The notes beneath the pieces are model-generated. The model did no database searches. It was not told where the DNA came from and saw only the letters and a program-made list of their open reading frames with translations. A stretch of DNA of 64,000 bases from Chondrosia reniformis (Eukaryota > Porifera > Demospongiae > Chondrillida > Chondrillidae), in contig OX359196.1 in NCBI GenBank assembly GCA_947172415.1, forward strand, positions 2,172,501 through 2,236,500, in the 5' to 3' direction. How positions within the stretch are numbered: position 1 is the stretch's first letter; the number at the start of each line of letters is the position of its first letter. Positions 11,051-23,900 of the stretch are shown piece by piece. Made by a program: the position numbers and the translations under genes.

Positions 11051-11620
11051 CATATATACAGTTAGGGTGTAGATAAATGCCCCAACCATTGCTGCATGGT
11101 TAAGGGGCAAAGGCTATGCCTTGAAATGTATAAACCATCGCCATGGGGTTATTATCAGCCGAGTTTTGCACATTTTCTATCTGAAGTAAAAAAGATTTCT
11201 TTGAGTGTATATATGGCATAGCAATCTAATGTGTATTATCACTTTAAAGGAAGGAATTTGTAAGGGCTATACATGTACAGTGTGTTCTGGTGTCAGCTAA
11301 TGTAGTCTTATATAAAATGTGTTGTACTGAAATATTGATCTATCTATAGAATTAAGCATATACAGGACTAACTGATGATGACCTGCATTTTGTAGTGAGG
11401 GATGTAAGGAATTCAAAGTGTTCAGCCTGTGTGATTAGATGTTATAGTAAATCTTTGTTGATTCAGATATCACAGAAGAGATTTGTTGTGCATGTCAATC
11501 CGCTAGCCTGATTGCACATATTTTTTGGGTAGGGAGGCATATGAATAAATATAGAGACTGAAGATGATGCAGCTGTATTCCAGGCTATATATACATATTC
11601 ATCTGAAGGTTAAGACACAA
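11051..11620. other. Spacer, no gene seen
   Basis: AT-rich sequence between the gypsy LTR and the Penelope-like fragment. I see no coding signal or repeat here. Confidence 0.4.
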
Positions 11621-11640
11621 ACACACAAGCTAAAGAGGAT

Positions 11641-12290
11641 ATGGGGATAGTTTACAGAATTCCATGCAAGCATTGCAACAATGTCTATGTTGGTGAAGCA
11701 GGAAGGACTGCACAGAAGAGGATAGCTGAGCATAGGACTGCAGTCACAGAAATGATAATGGCATTGTTGTACAATGTCATGCAAGGGATGCACATCATGA
11801 GGAAGACTGCATGGGAGAAGGTATAGATTATTGCTGAAGAGAGACCTTTTGGAAGAGGAGGGTTTTAGAGGCCATTTAAATCCTAATATCTGAACAATCT
11901 GGACTTGGACTAATATTAGATTCCGTATGGCACCCTTTAATCAAAAGTCAAGGTCTTTACATATGTCGTATGATGTCCCTTGTATGCAAGTTACCATATG
12001 GTCTCTATAACCCATGGTCATGGCCAGTTGACCATGTGAATGCATGCAACCAACCAACGGTATTCCTAGCTCCCTCCCAATTAAGGCAAATCTGGAACAT
12101 TCCCTCGCAAGCAAAGTTTATTACTGGAACTTGTTGATATATGGCATGCAAATACATCATCTTCAGTATATACTAAGGCGTGAAAAGTTAATTGGTTGGC
12201 CATGTATATATGACATGTACAAACTATTAATCTCTATGCAGACCTTGAGGATTTCAAGTTAAGGTTATAACCTGCTTCTAAACTGAGGCC
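11641..12290 (+). pseudogene. Penelope-like element fragment, GIY-YIG endonuclease region
   Basis: The first 61 codons read GIVYRIPCKHCNNVYVGEAG and then RTAQKRIAEHRTAV, the characteristic CCHH-type GIY-YIG endonuclease of Penelope-like retroelements (a C-terminal domain after RT). After a frame break the sequence has the typical tail context, with several stops up to about 12290. RT is absent. The fragment is decayed and 5'-truncated. It lies downstream of the 3' end of PUS7. Confidence 0.75.
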
Positions 12291-12299
12291 CAGACGACT

Positions 12300-12900
12300 A
12301 TATATACTCATTCAGACGGTAAGCTGGTAAGCATTGTAAGCTGTTGACCTATCCTGTGAGAATCAATTATGTTACCATGGTTACAAAAAACCACAAGGGT
12401 CTATATATTCCCACCAAAAATATTAAAGCTTTATTTGTATCTGTATGAGATGAAAACACTTTGAATCACTCACGAGTCAGTTTAGAATGCTTTTTCAAGC
12501 CTGCAGCAGTGTGACTCAAGTCTTGTACTTGAATGGTTTTGCTGTATATGACTTTCAAATCAACATTCATAAGTTATGCAAGCTCAGGACATAAAGAGTA
12601 AGAGCCACTAAGTGGTCTTCAGGACAAAAGAGGTTAACTACACTAAGTATTAAGGTTATAGCAATGAAAGGTTAACCGATAACCGAAAAACTGTTAAAAG
12701 GAAGAATGTATCATGTAATTTCACCACTCCAAGAGTTTTGTAGTGTAAGTGATGTAAGGAAAGTTTTGATTTGCTACAATTATATATATAATTCCTTAAA
12801 ATACAATGGAAAGGAAATCTGCCAAGTAACATTTAATTGTTAACTCTTACTTACCTTTTTAAGACATATGAAATATAGTACTTAATTTTTCTCAATTCTT
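12300..12900. other. Spacer, no gene seen
   Basis: No coding frame, RNA gene or clear repeat could be supported here. Confidence 0.35.
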
Positions 12901-12904
12901 GTAG

Positions 12905-13441
12905 TGAAAGTCTATCTGCAACCGCTTTTAATCAGCCTTAAAGACTTATTAGAGCCTGGCTATAACACAGATAACATTACTGTAGAATTGAAGAAAGCCA
13001 TGTCAGCCTGTTGGTGTGTATGTATCCAGTATCAAGCTACAAAATTGAGGAAGAATCTATGGAATTTATAGGGAACCAAGTGGGTAAGGAAATACTGTTC
13101 AAGCTGTTCTTGGGGCTTACTACAGAGCCATGTGTTTACTTCTTGGAAGAAGTGGATTTCAAACCTGAAAAGAAAATTGGTACAAGAGTAACTTTTTAGA
13201 TTTAATTATGGGTAGGCAAGCAAAAGTAGGACATGTAGAATGTGACGATTGTACCCTAATTCATCTGGAAAAGGAAGAGCCTGGAATTCATGCAAGTATA
13301 TACTGCCCTAATTGCAGAGAGCAAATCTACAAGAATATCACTCTCATTAGCCAATCGAAAACAAATATTCAAATCAAAAGATGGGAGAATTTAGTGAAAA
13401 TGTGGACATTGCTACTGACCACAAATATACATCTTACATAG
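12905..13441 (+). pseudogene. Unrecognised coding-like remnant with CxxC pairs
   Basis: Two short plus-strand frames (13011-13199 and 13208-13441), preceded by a protein-like stretch from 12905 (PLLISLKDLLEPGYNTDNI). The second frame has two CxxC pairs (CDDC and CPNC), which could be a zinc-binding element. I do not recognise the family. Stops between the pieces and absence of clean splice borders suggest a decayed transposon or gene fragment. Confidence 0.25.
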
Positions 13442-14050
13442 AGGTAGGAAGTGGAAAAAAAGCTTAACCTGTACCACAACCATTGTAACTGCAGCAATAA
13501 TTCTACAAGTTCTACCAGGATTGAAGGTGGTTGCTCCTAAAGTAGGCTTGCCACAACATGGTTACAAGAAGTTACCCCAGATGAATTTACTGAGATTTTG
13601 TCAAAACCTCACTATCAGCAACCTGGATATATCCACATAGGAAAAGTGAACTCAGTGTAGAAGAGTTGTTGTTTTTAACAATTAATAGATACTAATACAC
13701 CATAAAACTAAAACTGGCAAACTATCTTGTAGATGACACCAATTTTGAGGATGAAGGAACATAAGAGAGCATTCTGAAGAATGGATATAAACAATTCCTT
13801 AACTATAAACATCCAAATCACTCTCCATGACATTGCTTGGGATGAAAAGCAACTGTATACTTCAACAAGAAGTACACAGATTGGGGAGGAAGAAAAAAGA
13901 GGTTACGTACGTTGGTGCTTATATGAACATGGACTGTGGAGTACACCTTGACCCAATATAGAATGACATTGCCTACTCATTTAATTTATATTTTATTATT
14001 CGGTGCAAAAACATTACATCACCAACCAAACCATGGTACACCTCTTCTAT
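13442..14050. other. Spacer, no gene seen
   Basis: AT-rich, with scattered coding-like words continuing from the preceding remnant but no open frame. Confidence 0.3.
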
Positions 14051-14079
14051 TTAAGTTGGCTGTAGTTCCACTTTAGCCC

Positions 14080-14120
14080 ATTAACTGCTGAAGAAGTCCG
14101 GATCCGGTTCGAAACTTTCA
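14080..14120 (+). other. Penelope-type 3' end motif
   Basis: The sequence CTGAAGAAGTCCGGATCC followed by GGTTCGAAAC resembles the conserved 3' junction motif seen after Penelope-like ORFs (CTGANGA, a GC-rich palindrome, then CGAAAC). It is probably the 3' end of a lost Penelope copy. The CTGANGA...GAAAC spacing also recalls a hammerhead core, but no cleavage site or stem III was found. Confidence 0.4.
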
Positions 14121-14389
14121 ATTTGACAATAATTCTTGTTGCTGATGCTCAACTAACCCTATTACTAACACATGTTTCTGTAAAGTTTAATTTTATATCC
14201 ACTCTAGCACTTTATTCTAAAGTATATGGACAGTTAGGCCTTTTCTTTTCTAATAATGTTCCCCTCTCATGTCTTAATTACCATCCTCTTATTCTAATAT
14301 TCCATACCTAATTATTTTAGTTTTATGTTGATAATTACCTATATTTTATCTTTGGGATGGTACATCCCTCGACTATTGAGTGTTTAAAA

Positions 14390-14820
14390 ACGCAGCTTGT
14401 TTTCGTTTCTTTATCAAACGTTTTGACCCTGGGGGTCATCTTCAATGACTGATGGTTGAGTGGAAAAATTGCCTCTATTTATAGAAGATATTTCCCGCCA
14501 TTTCCACTTCCTGTCATGTGACCCTCAGCAGGAAGAGAAAAACAGCAAGTATGAATATTAAATTGTCTCCAGGCTTGATGTAGCACAATGCCTTGATCTA
14601 AATTCATCCTCACCTGACATTTCTGGATCCTGATGGCTTCTTTGACCCTTCTCCTTTGCCAGTGGATTTCCCTGTCTGTAATCTTGGCCTTGTCCCAAGC
14701 AAATTAGTGGCCAGTGCATGTGGCCCCCTTACCTTGGCCTTTCTGTCAGAGCTGGGTAGAAGGATGGAGCAGGTCACCAGAGAAAAGAGAGAGAAATCGT
14801 TCCTCCTCAAGAGAGTGTCA
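14390..14820 (-). pseudogene. Penelope-like element C-terminal tail and 3' motif
   Basis: On the minus strand, after a stop, the frame reads FAWDKAKITDREIHWQRR then RVKEAIRIQK. This is the typical conserved C-terminal tail after the GIY-YIG domain of Penelope-like elements. Further 3' (about 14430-14450) lies TTGAAGA, a perfect TGACCC-CCA-GGGTCA hairpin and AAAACG. RT and endonuclease cores are missing, so this is a 5'-truncated dead copy in opposite orientation to the fragment at 11.6 kb. Confidence 0.65.
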
Positions 14821-14960
14821 GTAGCTATTCAATAAGGAAATTATGCATGAGTGATGGGTACTCTTGGACTTCACATTTCTTAGGAGGAGAAAGGAATCAA
14901 AGAACTTATATTGTATTATATTATAACTCCATTTATTACTAAATAGTTATTTTCCAAAAT

Positions 14961-17900
14961 TTATATATTATTTAAAGTTTTCTGATGGAAGGTAGAGGTG
15001 TCCATTTTGGTAATCTCTCTGATGGCCATAGTTGCATAGGAGGATGAAGGTAGTGAAAACTTCAAAATCAAGGCTTGTTCGCTTCCTAATCATAGCAGTA
15101 AAATGAGAACAAATTTGTAAGTACAGATGTATGTGGTAATAAGAACCACAATGAAAGAGCTTGTACATTGCTTAAGTTAAATACACCCATTAAAAAAAGT
15201 TTTTGCGCAAGCTTTACGTTACATAGTATTAGTAAAGGTGGTTTCTAAATTCTTTTCGTTCATTCAATGTTCAGCGCTAAGGAAGAGAGAGCTAATTTTA
15301 AGCTAGAAAACGAAAGCCAGCTGAGCGCCCACCATTTAGGTGACAGATTTATATACATACATGTATATACGTATATGGTCCGCGCTTTCTATGGATTTGC
15401 ACAATCTATAGAATGCACAACGCAATTTAGGAATTCCTACAATGCGTGCCAATCTATAGATTGTCGCGCATTCTATAGAAAGGGCATATTCGATTCTATA
15501 GGAAGAATATGAGTACGTTCGATTCTATATAGGGCTCTTTTTGGGGGCGTGACCTAGTGTCTACGTAGTTATCGCAAACGCCCACTGGTAGGCAAAAGCC
15601 CAAAATGCCTACTAGCTGCTGCGCATTTGGTTGTGCTAATAGACACGATAAAGGAGTTTCCATCATTTTTTTATCGTTGCTTCAAGGATGATCATTGTTG
15701 GGAGCTTTTAGTAAAGGCCATAAGAAGGCGCAATTGGTCTTCTATTCAGTCTCCACGCATTTGTGGTAATCACTTCGTTCACGGTAAGTAAGACTTTTTG
15801 CTACTGCCTATCGTTAGAACGTTCGATCTTTAAAGCCACATAGTGCTCAGCTTTAAGTAAACGCCCGTATTCACTCGCCCTTCTTCGACATATCAGCTAG
15901 TCGAAGATATCGTAGCGAGTGTAAGTTTGAACAGTATTGCCTGTCTTTATCACATGCAGGTTGTCCATCTGACTATAGTGCAAGTGTTGATTATGTTCCT
16001 ACAGTGTTTGCATTTAATAAGCCTAAGAATAAGAAGGCTGAAGCCTCACTGGAAGAAAGGAAAAAGAGAATGCAAGAGCGAAATGAAAGAAAAATTGTTT
16101 CAGAAAAACAAAAGGCTGAAGAGGAGAATTCACAAGAAAAAATAAAAATTGCAGCTGAAGCTCTTATCACGATGCAGCAGCAAAAACCTGTTGGTAGTCA
16201 AACTGAACCTGAAAAGCCGATTTTGGTCAACACAGAGACAGGTGATCAACAGGCGACTAACCCACCAGTCCAGCATTAGATGATTCTCAGAAAAGGAATT
16301 TTGTACAGCCAGTAAAAGAATTCTCTGCAGAGGCTTTAAAGAATAATGACAGAAGGACTGCCTTTTACACTGGCCTGGCATCCTGGAGGCATTTTGTTAC
16401 TTTATCTTCCTTTTTAGCACCCTCCATTAAGAAGGCAAGAACTAGCCTTGAGTTGGAGGATGCGCTATTATTAGTTCTAGCAAAGCTACAATTAAATCTC
16501 AATTTTGAGGATCTGGCTTATCGGAGTGGGATTGTAACGTCCACAGCCAGCATTATTCTCCATAAGTGGATCAATCTTATGGCAGTACAGCTGAAATTTC
16601 TTATTATATGGCCTTTTCGTGAAATTAATACCAATAACATACCAGAGTTTTTTTAAGGCGACTTATCCTGCATTGAAGTATTGAAAGGCCCATCAATTCA
16701 GATGCAAGGCAGAAGACATATTCAAATTATAAGAAGCATAATACAGCCAAATGTCTAATTGCCATTACTCCAGCAGGTTCTATATCTTATATTTCTTCGT
16801 GTTGGTCGGGTTTCAGATACGTATCTGACATTAAAATGTGACTTTCTTAAATTATTAGAACCTGATGATGTTGTGCTGACAGACAGAGGTTTCAATATTG
16901 AAGAGGATGTAGCATTTTATGGTGTTAGATTAGTTATTCCCTCATTTTTTACTAAAGGGAAGAAGCAATTATCTTCTCAGGATGTTGAAACATCAAGAAA
17001 AATTGCTAGAGTAAGAATACATGTAGAATGAGTCATTGGAAACATGAAGCAGAAGTACAGAATATTGGAAGGCACTTTGCCCATCAATTTAATTAAACAT
17101 TCAAATGATGAAGGGACTGCCACAATAGATAAAATTTTGACAGTCTGTGCTGCACTAACAAATATAACAGATCGTATTGTATGTAAATAAGAATACATTA
17201 ACAGTTGTTTGGTGTGTCCATCACATATACAAGATGGACTTGCCCGCTGGTAAATAAATTGTATGCGTTTAAAGATTTCCAGGCCAAAAGCTCCTCCTCT
17301 GTATATGACCCAGGCCTTTTTATAAAATATCCATAAATATGACCATATTCAACTGGTGGCCACTTTGACAAATCGTCAGAAAAACGCACATTATTATCAT
17401 TTACGAATGGGTCACTCTTCTCACCAAGTTCTAGAAGACTCAATTTTTTCATGTACTTTCTATAAGCCTTAGCGTCCTTTTTCAAACCGTCTATGTAGCT
17501 CTCTGAAGCGCTCTTCAACCACCTTATTACAATATATTGAAGGTAAAGAGACACAACAACAGTCTTTACTTGCAAAGTGAAAAATCGATCCAAGAATTTG
17601 ATATTACCATTTCACTTAGTTTCGCCGTATACCCGTAAATGTCTTCTTGCCTACCAGTGGATTACGCAATTTGCCCACGCGTTTCCTTGAAAAAGAGCCC
17701 TACAGAAAGAGTACGTTCGATTCTATATAGCCCTTACCTGCCGATGACCATTATATTGGCTCGAAATTGTTTAGACCCTTACCCTCTGCAACGTGAAAAA
17801 TGGTACGATAACTTTGTAATTTATATCTATCAATAGCGCTTATACATTAGAATCTTCATCTAAAATATTATAGGTTCAAACCATAGTATAACTATATTAT

Positions 17901-20900
17901 AAAAGAAACAAATATATATTGCAGGTATATAGATTACGCAAGTGTTAACGGAAAAACGCGAAATTGACGGAAAATTTTAAGACTTATACAATTTTTAAAA
18001 ATTGCCGTCTAAAAGGAGGACTTGTTTCCTTAGTGATTTTTAGTTGTACAGTAATATTGCCCTTATTAACCTGAGCGAAGGTTATTTGGAGGATTTCAAA
18101 ATATTTGAAGGTGAAAATGGACCTTTAAAAGGTAAGTTTAGCCAGTAAAGTGGTCATCAGCGGTCTGGGGGGTGGTGTTTACACTTTAACGTGGCGGGTA
18201 AAAGGATAGAAAGAGTACGTTCAATTCTACAGAATAGTATACATTTGATTCTATATAGAAAGAGTATACGTTCAATTCTACAGAAAGGACATGTTCGATT
18301 CTATAGAAAGCGCACTTTCAATTCTATAGAAAGAGTATATGTTCAATTCTATAGAAAACGCTAGATTGGTGCGCTAATAGCGAAAGGTATGGAAGATTGG
18401 GCTCAAAGATGTATTATGCCTGCCAGCAAAGAAGAAGTCAAAAATGCACTTTTTATTCTCTTTGAGCAGAATGTCTGGAGAAGAAGTTGCATTGAATCTC
18501 CAGAACCATGTTTTCTCCTATGTTAGTGTAGCAAAGATCCTACAATGGCCGCAAATTTGTAAACAAAGTTATTGAAGGTGTGGTGAGGGAGTGGCTTGGT
18601 GAAGTGACCATTATCAGTGGTCGCCCACGAAACCCAAGTGCCAGGGGGCAAGTTGAGCAGGGTAATCGTATGGTCGAGAAGCTTTTGGGACTGTGAATCT
18701 ATGAGTATGATGAGGGTGATTACCCATTTTGGTCTGAATGGCTCTCTTTCATACAGTGTAAGTATTCTCTTATTTGCTGTTTATGCTAAAACAAATCGTT
18801 TTTGTGTATGCAATGTTACTTTGAAATAATTCCTATCCTTCTTAAATCAGCTGAACACAACTTTTCCTGGTGCCATGAAAGTTACCCCTTATGAGCTAGT
18901 GTTTGGGCAGCCTCCTGGATAATACATTTTCCCTGGAGCAAAGGGTAAACGCATCATGGAAGAGGATGTGGAGGACTTGCTTGACACCGCGGAGGAAAAG
19001 CTAAGATCAGGTGGTGATGGCTATGGTTCCGGTGGAGCAGATGACTGTGGGCCTGTACTAGACAATATAGTGTTGATCAGGGGCTTGCTTGAGAAACATT
19101 CTCAAGTGATGGCAATGGTACCGGTGGAACACTTGCATCAACAGAGAAGCACAGAATGTTGTGTGAAGAAGCTGATAAGAGGTATAGGGCCAATGCTGAG
19201 ACATTGCAGCTAAAGTATTGCAAAGGTAAGAGAAAAAAGACAATGTTTTTTTGTTCTGGGAACTTTGTTAGTGTCGGGATCCCAAGATTGACCGTGCCTC
19301 AACCGACCATCATTGGCTACTGTGTGTTGAGTAGAACAAGTGCACCACTTGTATCAGCCCCAGTAAGATTTTATGCTTTCTACAGTGCATACTAGTGTTC
19401 AATGTTAATGCTTACTGTTAGTGTTATACTGGTGATTAGGTGTTTAATGTACAGCTCTACAATGCAGATGTGCCTTTTGTTTGATCATGCCTGCTATTGA
19501 GTCATGTTACTTCATATTATACCTTGTATATATACATGTAGGTCCTCTTGTGGAGTGCTTAAGACATGCTTTGGTGAGAGTGACCTGAAAGCCTTCCACT
19601 TACAGTAGAAGGGTGGAAGAAGGATCCTGTTTTGTCACTAAGAGAGGCAACAAAGAAATTGAATTCACCCAACAAGTTTGAAAGTTGGCTGCTGCAATTG
19701 CAAGATTGAATGTCGAAGCCTAAGGTGTTCTTACTGAAAACTTGGGTCAGCCTACACGTCGAAATGTCATCAGGGTATTTCATGCTCTAATTGCCCACCA
19801 TCACCAATGGACACACCAGCCAAGGGACGAAAGGTAGTCAGTTGCCTATCAACTGCCAAAAATCTCAATTTGAAGAAACGACAGAACAAGCACAAGAGTA
19901 CAACACAGACTTCCACAGTGATTGACTTGACATCTGAAACGGACACAAATGAGACCTCATCTACAGGTACTTGTAAGAAGAAAGTTGATAAGTGGGTGAA
20001 AGTTGAGGACGTCTGTCTCACAACCGCAAATCAAGGAATCCTTCTGCATCCAACAGCATGGGTGACAGACAACATTCTTGCTGCAGGCCAAAGGCTATTG
20101 TAGAGGCAAACTGGTGCACATAGTCTTCAACCTCCTTGCATTGGGCAGATGTGTACCTTTGATATCCAGAAGGGAGATTTCATCCAGATTGTCAACAATG
20201 GACATGCCCAGTGGCTTACTATTAGCACAATTGGGACAGTGGATGGTACAGTGAAGGTTTATGACAGTCTATACATGAGCGCCAGCTAGTGTGTAATAGA
20301 ACAAGTTGCAGCTATTGTCCATACAGATAAAAAAGCAATCACTCTGAACTTCATTGATTTTCAGATGCAGAGAGGAACATATGAGTGTGGCTTGGCATTT
20401 GCCACATGTCTTGCAAATGGGTGTTTGCCAGAGAAGCAACTCTTTGATCAAGGCAAAATGAGAAATCACCTGCGTGAGGGCTTGCAGAAGGGAAAGCTGA
20501 CCATGTTCCCCATCATGAAAGAGACAATGCCCAAGAAAGTCATCAGAGCAGTGGACACAGTAACTCTTTTGTGACTGCAGAATGCCGGAAGACAGCAGCA
20601 TGGTTTAGTGTGGTAAATGTGAAGAATGGTACCACATACCATATGTGGATGTATCTAAAGCAGCATTTGAAAATAGTAAAGAGTCATGGTACAGTAACAA
20701 GTGTTAACTTAAACTGTTAGTTCAAGTTAACACTTGTTACAGTACTGGCTTCTGATTTTAATTTGTTGATTGTCTTTAGCATTTGCCGTAGTGTTGTTTC
20801 TTTTCATCTTGTTCATATCAGTTACATTCATTTTCATAGACAATGTTTAAATAAGGCAGTATTATATTGTACTTAATGTTCAGTATTAATTTGTACTTAA

Positions 20901-23900
20901 TGTTTAAATAAGGCAGTATTCTTCGTATTAAGCAGTGTATGAGAATCACTATTGAATTACATGCAGTTAGCTATAGCTAAATATAATATACATATTGCAT
21001 ATTGCTCAGTTCAAGTAGATCTATATACCTCTACAATGTAGTATAGCTACCTTAGCTTGTTCCTTGCTGCGCAGCTGGCAGGCACAATACATCTTTGAGC
21101 CTGAGCGCTCCATAAATCATTAAAGAAAATCTTTATAGGAATACACTAACCAAAATTTCAGAACTTGTAGCTACAATCTTCATAATATGTGTAACTTTCG
21201 TGTTAAATCACTTCTCTATCCCAACGTAATCTAACGAAAAGTGATCGTCGTTGAAAAATCAAAAATCGGTCACCTGTATCTAGTGAATTTCATCCTGTAT
21301 AGTTCACTTTTGATGATCTATCAAATAATGTTTAGTTGGTCTTTAACAACTTTATTCAAGTATCTCTTGGCCCTAGAGGCCTAAACGAATGTCCAAATCG
21401 GATCCATACAATGTATCACGTGCATGCACTTTAAAAGCGGGAAATTTGAACCACCTAACAGCAAAGAATAAATTCAACAAGGTAAGAATAAAGACATATA
21501 CACTATTACATTATAGAGAGAAATACAACAATTTAATGTACAATGCTTTCTGTCAACTTATTATTATTTATTATTCCTTTAGATGTATTGTCATGCACCT
21601 CTGAGAGACAGAATTGTAAAGCTACAAATTACCCACAACATAGAGTGCCTGCATTAAGGTCTACAAGATACAAAGAGTGGACAGCTAAAAGCTTACATCA
21701 TGCTATTGAAGCAGTAGGGAGAGGAGTTTCAATTTAAAGTGCAGCTAAAATGTATGGTTTGCCTCATAGCACTCTCAGTGAACATGTTAGTGGCAAATGA
21801 CTACCAGGAGGTAGATCTGGTGATCCCTACCTAACTGTAGAGGAGGAAGAAGAATTGGTTAGCTTTTTGGTACAAACGGCTACTATTGGATATCGACACA
21901 CCAAAAATGATATCCATGGGATGGATGGACCATTTCTGTGAACGACACCCACAATTAGCCCTGAAAATGGCAGTTCCACTCAGTCATGCTCGAGCCATGG
22001 CTACTGACACCGGCACAATTGATCGCTAGTTTGATGTGCTAGAAAGCTGTTTAGTAAAAATAGGTTTGTTAAATGAAGTTCGTGCCATCTTCAATTGCGA
22101 TGAAACAGGACCCTGTGTCCAAAGGTCATCAATGTCAAGAAATTAAAACATACAAGTCATGCTTGTAGTGGTGACAAAGCACAGATTACTGTACTAGCTT
22201 GTACCTGTGCCACTGGCACAGCCTTGCCTCCATTTGTCATATTTGACCGTAAATCCCTCAATTCAGCCTGTACCAAAGATGAAGTGCCAGGTACATTATA
22301 TGGACTATCCAAAAATGGTTGGATGAATCAAGAACTCTTTCACTAGTGGTTCCAGAACCACTTCTTACAGTATGTACCACCAACACGACCACTAATCCTC
22401 CTAATGGATGGTCATACATCACACTATTGTCCAGCTACTATCAAGCTCGCAGCTGAAAACAAGGTCATATTGTTTGCATTGCCACCAAATACGACACACT
22501 TGACAAAACCACTTGATCGTGCCACCATGAAATACTCTCACAAAGAATGAGAAATCTGCATTATCAGTGCTAACAAGCAAAGAGAATATGATAATTTTAG
22601 AAGAGAAGCACAAAAAGAAAGCTGAGAAGGTGCAACAGAAACTGGAAAGGCAAAAGATCCAAGAGGAAAGGATTAGAATCAAAAGCATGAAATCAACATG
22701 TGAGTATAAATACTTTTACATTAATAATTATGCTGGTACAATAATTAACAATACATGCATACATGCATGAATAAATATAAGAATATATTGTCCATGCAAT
22801 CACATATGCAGCCACATCAAAGAATTCCAAAGACAAAGACAATGGAAAATACCAAGGACATCAAAGGTATAGCTAAATAGGAATGTATTTAGTCTTTACC
22901 ATTAGACATATAATTATGAATTAATTTTCAATCTATTGCAGGTGACAGTGCAGCTAATCCCATTACCATTACAGAGAATGATCCAGATTTTAAAGCAACT
23001 GGTGGATCAGTGGCCTAAGGCTATATAAAGAGGACAGAATGTACATCATAGAAGGGCATCATTTAACGGATAATGTGATGAATGCCACTCAGTCACTAAT
23101 CAGTCCACAGTATCCTAGCATGACTGGTTTCCAGGATACCATTTTAGGACCAAATCTATTATTTAAGCAAGTTCCTTCAGACTGTAAATCAGTGCAGATA
23201 CTGCATACAGGTTCGTTAAGCAAAAATTATATGATTAGTACATTAGAATTTTTAACTGATCCTGAAGTATATATCCATCCTAACTAAGAGAGTGCAGCTA
23301 CAGATTCATTCTACTTTTCCTGAGACAATTGTAGAGGTAGTATTATTAACTTCAGCCACAATTGGAAGCATAATTCTAATTTTCCTGTAAGTAGGATTAA
23401 TGTTTTATATAGAGAGGGGGTCAAAAAGGACTTCTACGTATGTAAATCAATAGTAAAATCAGTGTTTTTACGAAGTGTAAGCAGCTTTGCGCAGCCTTAT
23501 TTCGTCTTAACAAAGGTTCTTTGTTGGTTAACAAAAGGCGCGGCGTGCTCAAAGAACGATATTTAACGTTTAGTCTATTCTAGCGCATCATTTTCGTAGT
23601 TGAGATCGTAATGAGTTTACTTGTTAATCATTGAGCGATTGTACAAAAATGGACCAGGAAACAGCAGGCAAATTCTCAGAATATTACTGGTCTCTTTCAG
23701 AAGACGTTAGGAAGCGCTATGAGGAAAAACTATAGAAAATTGGCTTAGATATTGACCCCTATTCGCCGCAAGAGTTGAGAAACCTTAACATCTTGACTAA
23801 CATAGAATGGCCCAATGTACAATATCCAGATATTTATCATTACATGATAAACACACCTAGCTTATACACAAAAGAGGATCTCAAGGTCTATAAGAGTCTG

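Larger units (their letters stand above)
15532..17700 (+). mobile_element. ISL2EU-like DNA transposon (copy A), internally deleted
   Basis: Termini GGGCTCTTTTT (15532) and AAAAAGAGCCC (to 17700), flanked by TA on both sides. A second shared subterminal word, CCACTGGTAGGCAA, lies about 50 bp inside each end. It encodes a THAP-HTH-DDE transposase on the plus strand and the start of a second protein on the minus strand, the ISL2EU two-gene plan. The nuclease part of the second gene is missing. It lies in the last PUS7 intron. Confidence 0.8.
18400..20693 (+). mobile_element. Ginger/KRBA2-like integrase element with Ulp1-PHD gene, decayed
   Basis: A DDE integrase remnant is followed on the same strand by an Ulp1 protease and a PHD-like finger. 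The combination of an LTR-type integrase without RT points to a Ginger/KRBA2-like DNA transposon (inference). Termini were not identified. A 17-bp hairpin begins right after the last finger. Confidence 0.6.
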
